Shown piece after piece: positions 8,801 to 11,704 of a DNA stretch of 11,704 nucleotides (positions are counted from its first letter, which is position 1; every line of letters starts with the position of its first letter). The stretch is from positions 1 through 11,704 of the forward strand of contig JALLAZ010000837.1 of the NCBI GenBank assembly GCA_036939755.1. Reading direction: 5' to 3'. A model generated the notes under the pieces. It saw only the letters and a list, made by a program, of their open reading frames with translations, searched no databases and was not told where the DNA came from. A program made the position numbers and the translations under genes. This DNA comes from Stephanodiscus triporus. Its lineage: Eukaryota > Bacillariophyta > Thalassiosirophyceae > Thalassiosirales > Thalassiosiraceae.

Positions 8801-11673
8801 GCTTGGCCGTCAATAGTCTTTCGGGCATCTGCACGAATATTTTCCATTGCCTTCGTCACGTCGTCGAGTTTTTTCTGGAGCAAGGATTCAACGCTCATTT
8901 TGCCTGCAATTACATCTTGGCGCAATTTAATCTCCTTGTCGACATCTACCGTCAAGTTTGCAACCATATCTTTTAATGCTTTGATTTCGGCACTTTTTAA
9001 CGAGACATCTTTCTGCGAAGTTTCTTGAACATTCTTGATGTCACCCAGCAACTGTTGGTTCTTTCTTTGCAATTCAGAGAGGGCACTTTCCTTCGTCTGG
9101 AGAGCGTTATCGAGCTGATTGATCTTTAAATCAGCCTTTTTCAGCGACTCGCGCGTTTCCTTCAGATCCAACTGCAATCGCCTACTCTTTTCTGCCTCAG
9201 CTGCCGTAGCTGACGTGGTCTTTTCAATCTGAAGATTCATCTGCTCCAATTCAATACTTTTATCTCGTGTCGCCTTCTCAGCATTCGTGACAGCCAGCAT
9301 CAAGGATTTTTCCAACTCTGACTTGTTCTTCATTGCTTCATCTCTCAACCTTTGCTCTTGCTTAATTTCCTGTGACATGCTCTTCATTTCGCTGTTGAGT
9401 GCAGTTATGGTCTTTTGTGAATCGCTCTTGACCGACAAAATCTCCTTCCTCAATTGGGAAATTTGAGACAAAAGAGCACTCTTCTCTTCACTTCCTGATG
9501 CCTCTAAAGTTCTCAACTGTTCTGCTTGTAGCGCAATCTTCTTCTTGGCCGATGCGTTGGCTTTGTCCATTTGATCCAGAACAGAGTCATATTTATCCTG
9601 CAACTCAGCAAGCATTTTTTCCTTCCTCTTGAGAAGAGCACCACGTTGAGTGACTTCGATGTTGGCCTCAGCTAGCGAGTTGCTCATTTCTTTTCGAACG
9701 CGATCGAGTTCTGATCGTAATCGCTCATTCTTCATAGTTTGCTCGGCCATCGCAAGTTTTGCCTGCTCCTTCGCAGTTGCAAGCTCGTCTGCGCGTGCTA
9801 AGACAGTTGAAGAAGATTGCATCAGCGCGCCCTGCATGGACTCAACCCTGGCCTCGTAGTCCTTCAATATCTGCTCGCTCTTGCTGTACTTGTCGTTTGC
9901 CTCCTTCAGCTGTGCAGACAAGCTACTCGATTGTGATTGAAGGGCTTCAATCTGCTTCATGAACACCTCCTGTTGTTGTGACACCGACTTCAGTTGGGAA
10001 GCTTCGGCGTCGGCCAGCTTGGCCGTCATGGTCTTCAGCTCGTCTTCCAACTTCTTCACGGACGCTGACTCCTTGATAGCCTGTTCCCGGACGGTATCCA
10101 AGGCAGCTTGTGTTTCCTTAAGCACTTTTTCAGTGGATGACACCTCCTCGCGCTTCACCTTCAATTCATCCTCGAGGGATGCAATCTTCTGCTCCGTGTT
10201 GGCGATTCTTGATTCCATGGCCGACCTCTCGTCCGCCATCTCCTGCACTAGAGAGGCGTTCGAAGCCTCCAACGATTGAACATCCTTCACCTTGTTCTCC
10301 AACACTTCCAGTTCGAGCTTCAGGGCCTCGGCCTGTTTGACGCTGGCGTCCCTCTCTTGCGTGAGGCTCGCAATCGCGCCTTCCTTCTCTTCCAGCTCTT
10401 GCTTGAGCGCATTTTCTGTATCGGTGTAGCTCGAGAGACGCTCCTCATATTCTGCATTGTCCTGGGAGGCTTTGGCCCGCTCATCCTCGAGGGATAGACG
10501 AAGGACTCTGCTCGTTGCGTTGAAGTGGCGTGTTAGCGGATGTGGATTATTCGAAAGTGAGCACGCGTTTGGTTTGCGGACAACACAAAAAAAGAAAAAA
10601 GAAAGCACGTACCGGATTTCTTCCATCAACTTCTCCGCCTCCCCCCTCTCCTCCACGGCACGACGCACCTCCCTCTCCTTCTCGGCCATCTCCCCCTGTA
10701 CGCTCTTCAGGACGCTCCTCAGATTGGCTACCTCCTCGTTCATCCTTGTTCGGACGTCATCCACCTCTCCCCCGGCGGCGCTGCCCTTCGCCGCGGAGGA
10801 CGATTTTCCCTCCCCCTCTCCCTCCGTGGTATCGATCTTCCTCCCCTCTCTTCTGGTCTTGCGCAACGCTTCGCGGAGCGCTGATATCATCTTGGAATTC
10901 TCCTCGACGCTCTTTTCGAATTCGGCACGCAACACGTCCATGTTGGCAATTGACTCCGCCCGCGCGCGCATCCTCTCCTCCTCGAGGGACGCAGTCGCCT
11001 CGAGGACGCGCAGCTCGTATGATTCGCGCTCCGCCCTCAATTCGGCGGCGTGCTCTCCGTCGCGGACCTCCGCGGCCTTCGTCATGCGCGACAAGACCTC
11101 GTCGTGCATGTCCCTCCATCTCTGGGCCTCTTCCTTCGCTTCGGCGAGGGAGCGCTCCGTGTCTTCCAGCCTCGATTCCGCGTCAGCGATGCGGGATTTG
11201 AGCACCGCGATCTCCTCGTTGAGTAGTTCGACGCTCGCCGCGCCACCCCCCTCGGACCTTCTTTTGAGATCGCTGTAATTCTTGGCCAGGAAGGCGTATT
11301 CTGCCCCGATCCGTTCTTTGTCCTCCACGCTCCGTTCCATCCTCGTGATCGCGTCGGACAATTCCGTCTCGAGACCAGCGACCTGCGCAGTCAAAGCCTC
11401 GACGTTGTCGTTGGCTGCGTCTAGGGCGGCGCGGTAAGCCTCGGCGACGGAAGCGAGCTCCGCCGCCTCCGCCGATGCGGCGGCCTCCTCGAGGTCCGCG
11501 AGCTCCCTCTCCCACCGGGCCGCCTCCTCCTCAGCGATGCGGAGCATGGATTCGGCCTCGTCCGCCTCGCGACGGGCCTCCGCGAGCTCCGAGGCGCCGT
11601 CGTCGTTGTCGTTGTCGTCGACGACGACGGAGGAAGAGGAGGACGTCGCGTTGATGCTCTCGTACTCCCTCAT
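5875..11673 (-). CDS. Gene B: giant coiled-coil protein with basic repeat-built tail (at least 1897 aa spliced)
   Basis: The minus-strand coding sequence joins 11673..10613 and 10507..5875. No stop lies upstream of the ATG at 11673 before the window edge (the frame reads ...PIPETPGERL before Met), so the true start may be outside and the gene is treated as 5'-partial. The head has a Ser run, VVVDD and an Asp/Asn run. It is followed by roughly 1250 residues of highly charged heptad-like coiled coil, low in Pro and Cys. The last 550 or so residues are basic, rich in Ser, Pro and Lys, mostly disordered in character, and contain the SLxDLI, TTKLGG and PSSQ repeats annotated separately. No motor, kinase or SMC ATP-binding motif is visible. 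The long rod plus basic repeat tail would suit a cytoskeletal, centrosomal, nuclear-scaffold or tethering protein, but none can be chosen. It resembles gene A. The TGA at 5877..5875 ends it. Confidence 0.85.
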   Translation of the reverse strand: MREYESINATSSSSSVVVDDNDNDDGASELAEARREADEAESMLRIAEEEAARWERELADLEEAAASAEAAELASVAEAYRAALDAANDNVEALTAQVAGLETELSDAITRMERSVEDKERIGAEYAFLAKNYSDLKRRSEGGGAASVELLNEEIAVLKSRIADAESRLEDTERSLAEAKEEAQRWRDMHDEVLSRMTKAAEVRDGEHAAELRAERESYELRVLEATASLEEERMRARAESIANMDVLRAEFEKSVEENSKMISALREALRKTRREGRKIDTTEGEGEGKSSSAAKGSAAGGEVDDVRTRMNEEVANLRSVLKSVQGEMAEKEREVRRAVEERGEAEKLMEEIRYVLSFFFFCVVRKPNACSLSNNPHPLTRHFNATSRVLRLSLEDERAKASQDNAEYEERLSSYTDTENALKQELEEKEGAIASLTQERDASVKQAEALKLELEVLENKVKDVQSLEASNASLVQEMADERSAMESRIANTEQKIASLEDELKVKREEVSSTEKVLKETQAALDTVREQAIKESASVKKLEDELKTMTAKLADAEASQLKSVSQQQEVFMKQIEALQSQSSSLSAQLKEANDKYSKSEQILKDYEARVESMQGALMQSSSTVLARADELATAKEQAKLAMAEQTMKNERLRSELDRVRKEMSNSLAEANIEVTQRGALLKRKEKMLAELQDKYDSVLDQMDKANASAKKKIALQAEQLRTLEASGSEEKSALLSQISQLRKEILSVKSDSQKTITALNSEMKSMSQEIKQEQRLRDEAMKNKSELEKSLMLAVTNAEKATRDKSIELEQMNLQIEKTTSATAAEAEKSRRLQLDLKETRESLKKADLKINQLDNALQTKESALSELQRKNQQLLGDIKNVQETSQKDVSLKSAEIKALKDMVANLTVDVDKEIKLRQDVIAGKMSVESLLQKKLDDVTKAMENIRADARKTIDGQALELRQLETCASKEKSALVTEISQLKKDMSVFQVNAQKAIDARTNEIKNLNQVIANLKATIAEEKSLNEVVMQGKSELEKALQTKIKQLSEDIANAQKNAMTTVKEKNLEMDRLNAHVKELTQAVNAETALKIQTTKERDEISYQLKAKIAQLEKDLADDRAKNLAALNQRDDLLSFMQADLNSLSKAKDNVQKERDDIEKELTTKIFGLKNKISTIQMNADQTIKSKSDEVDSLKIRILEESKSKDALIKEKSDELARMAKDLRAELELVAQLSKNLGAARADAAEAIKAKKNALDEKAAIEAKMRADLEQSRNDQQISRAINEIAVPKLVSELEVQQSAMDPQNRANQEAALKPNQPSKIRQTKHKDYQETSKPKGFGRPAMKKPPLETPLLSKTIPLSNRITVEDTEQVGKGRVTEPPDVIVDRIDVVAKVAQKTQKEKEMTEIIYPKSTSPTETGGRKNSLRQLVTPQARGIDFVRRNTAEGISSQAFRKGGSGGKNPLADLLVVKDEQNQASFPKRKAVPAPSSQASLPRQGSPSTPKRTVSSPSSQGDTRKHGSPPYPKRETPPTPSSQGPSGTQGVPSFPKREEAVSHPSSQASILRQGAPAPPANSPASTILGVSANKSPLTSLVIDTSVTTAFPRRKKVPTPSSQASPKPPAEKKRLSLSDLIRTRPNSFADLAVSAQTKGGNESIATKKMSLKDLIPSMGKPIGSYGNKKTTTKLGGIASPKQKPDSNDNSGFISKSIKKRSLKDLIPAKVTLGSYGNKKTTTKLGGMASPEQAASTMKVEKQKAMKEDVLASVVANVGTPKDKASKSESTLPSYSSLSSIIQSQNPRQMSPLQNRYKERKAPTKFGGMVKAAVEGVETPSKQMPMEISTDHSTSIDDDSMNIVDVSMKIQEAFQRALLSARIANDAKAKVLKSSPKYRNAGLSQVVPSQTKPTLSQQKAFANNNRRTSLFPEKLESHLSRLLQK
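6226..6702 (-). repeat. SLxDLI...TTKLGG modules in gene B tail (two close copies, one degenerate)
   Basis: Copy 1 (about 6702..6611) and copy 2 (about 6549..6461) each encode SLKDLIP, then GSYGNKKTTTKLGG, then (I/M)ASP. Their DNA is also close: GGAATAAGATCTTTGAGAGA is exact in both (plus-strand 6530..6549 and 6683..6702), and the TTKLGG part differs only at scattered positions 150 bases apart. A third, decayed copy (about 6321..6226) encodes SLSSIIQS, then RYKERKAPTKFGGM. The two close copies indicate a fairly recent tandem duplication of about 50 residues. Confidence 0.85.
6841..7260 (-). repeat. PKR...PSSQ repeats (22-24 residues) in gene B tail
   Basis: Five segments encode (F/Y)P(K/R)R or PKR, then PSSQ. 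The PSSQ codons lie at plus-strand 7213..7224, 7147..7158, 7078..7089, 7006..7017 and 6841..6852. The first four are spaced by 66, 69 and 72 bases, and the fifth by 165. Between copies the pattern (L)PRQGSP or a variant recurs. A related SSQ lies further upstream (EGISSQAF). This is a basic Ser/Pro region likely to be disordered and a good substrate for proline-directed kinases; the last point is inference. Confidence 0.8.
8095..9570 (-). repeat. Degenerate NAQKxI...E..L repeat in the gene B rod
   Basis: About eight segments of roughly 20 residues share the pattern (V/I)xxNAQK(A/T)I, several variable residues, then E(I/L/M)xxL. Examples are FQVNAQKAIDARTNEIKNL (near 8690), VQETSQKDVSLKSAEIKAL (near 9010), IRADARKTIDGQALELRQL (near 8830) and IQMNADQTIKSKSDEVDSL (near 8140). 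Others lie near 9545, 9415, 9275 and 8510. Between several copies the same partner sequences recur, such as KSELEKALQ and EEKSAL(L/V)(S/T)(Q/E)ISQL. Spacing is mostly about 45 or 60 residues. Coiled coils give chance similarity, but the shared NA(Q/E)K core and partner blocks exceed simple heptad bias. Confidence 0.6.
10508..10612 (-). other. Stop-free, frame-preserving intron of gene B (105 bases, phase 2)
   Basis: The donor is GTACGT followed by a strong pyrimidine tract (TTTCTTTTTTC). The acceptor is GAGCAG ending at 10508. Splicing joins CG/A to give Arg, so EKLMEEIR runs on to VLRLSLEDER with the coiled coil intact. Unspliced, it would add 35 residues rich in Phe, Asn, His and Pro that clash with the surrounding Glu/Ala/Lys-rich coil. 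The length is an exact multiple of three and it contains no in-frame stop, so a plain open-frame reading hides it. Confidence 0.8.
11594..11649 (-). repeat. Triplet-rich tract in gene B head
   Basis: Runs of GTC, GAC and TCC triplets encode a Ser run, VVVDD and an Asp/Asn run. GTCGTCGACGAC inside it is a 12-base palindrome. It is the counterpart of the tract in gene A near 570..600, which also encodes VVVDD. Confidence 0.7.
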
Positions 11674-11704
11674 GAGCCTCTCCCCGGGAGTTTCGGGGAT
11701 GGGC

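Noticed and set aside
10457..11278. Long plus-strand open frame (273 codons) opposite gene B
   Set aside because: It is the antisense shadow of Glu/Ala/Arg-rich coiled-coil codons: Ser/Leu/Phe-rich, crosses the gene B intron, and lacks any recognisable domain.
5875..11673. SMC, myosin or kinesin identity for gene B
   Set aside because: No ATP-binding loop, motor or hinge domain is visible; coiled-coil similarity alone does not identify these families.
1..11704. Bacterial or phage origin, CRISPR array or mobile element
   Set aside because: Spliced genes, polyadenylation-type signals and lack of ribosome-binding sites argue for a eukaryote; no regularly spaced identical repeats, transposase or long terminal inverted repeats were seen.

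Overview
The window looks like nuclear DNA of a small-genome eukaryotic microbe. A diatom or related stramenopile is my best guess, held loosely. The evidence is short GT-AG introns (110, 142 and 105 bases, perhaps a fourth of 61), closely spaced genes on both strands, GC-rich codons with much TCG and GAC, acid/serine-rich low-complexity termini, and no bacterial operon or ribosome-binding-site structure. I see no mobile element, CRISPR array, tRNA or rRNA.

Four protein genes are supported. Gene A (+, 5..3171) has two exons and encodes a 1018-residue coiled-coil protein with an acid/serine-rich head. It may have a third small exon ending at 3322. Gene C (-, 4678..3457) has two exons and encodes a 359-residue predicted two-segment membrane protein. 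Gene D (+, 4990..5589) encodes a 199-residue secreted, cysteine-rich protein whose tail resembles a GPI-attachment signal. Gene B (-, 11673..5875, reading frame open past the right edge) has at least two exons and encodes a coiled-coil protein of about 1900 residues with a basic, Ser/Pro-rich, repeat-built C-terminal tail.

The layout is A> <C D> <B. A and C converge, C and D diverge from a shared 311-base upstream region, and D and B converge. The two coiled-coil genes therefore lie tail to tail with C and D between them. They appear to be related: both have a VVVDD acidic head, a shared ERxxAEYA block, and a phase-2 intron directly after an EEREx(x)LMxEI-type sequence, and both change from GC-rich first exons to more AT-rich later parts. 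I read this as an old inverted duplication, an inference that needs homologue searches.

The most notable material is in gene B. Its tail holds repeated SLxDLI motifs, two close copies plus a decayed third copy of a module combining SLxDLI with TTKLGG, and a PKR...PSSQ repeat of 22-24 residues. Its rod shows a degenerate NAQKxI...E..L repeat. Its intron is a multiple of three bases and free of stops, so retention would add 35 residues without a frameshift. No gene could be matched to a named family, so no gene symbols are given.
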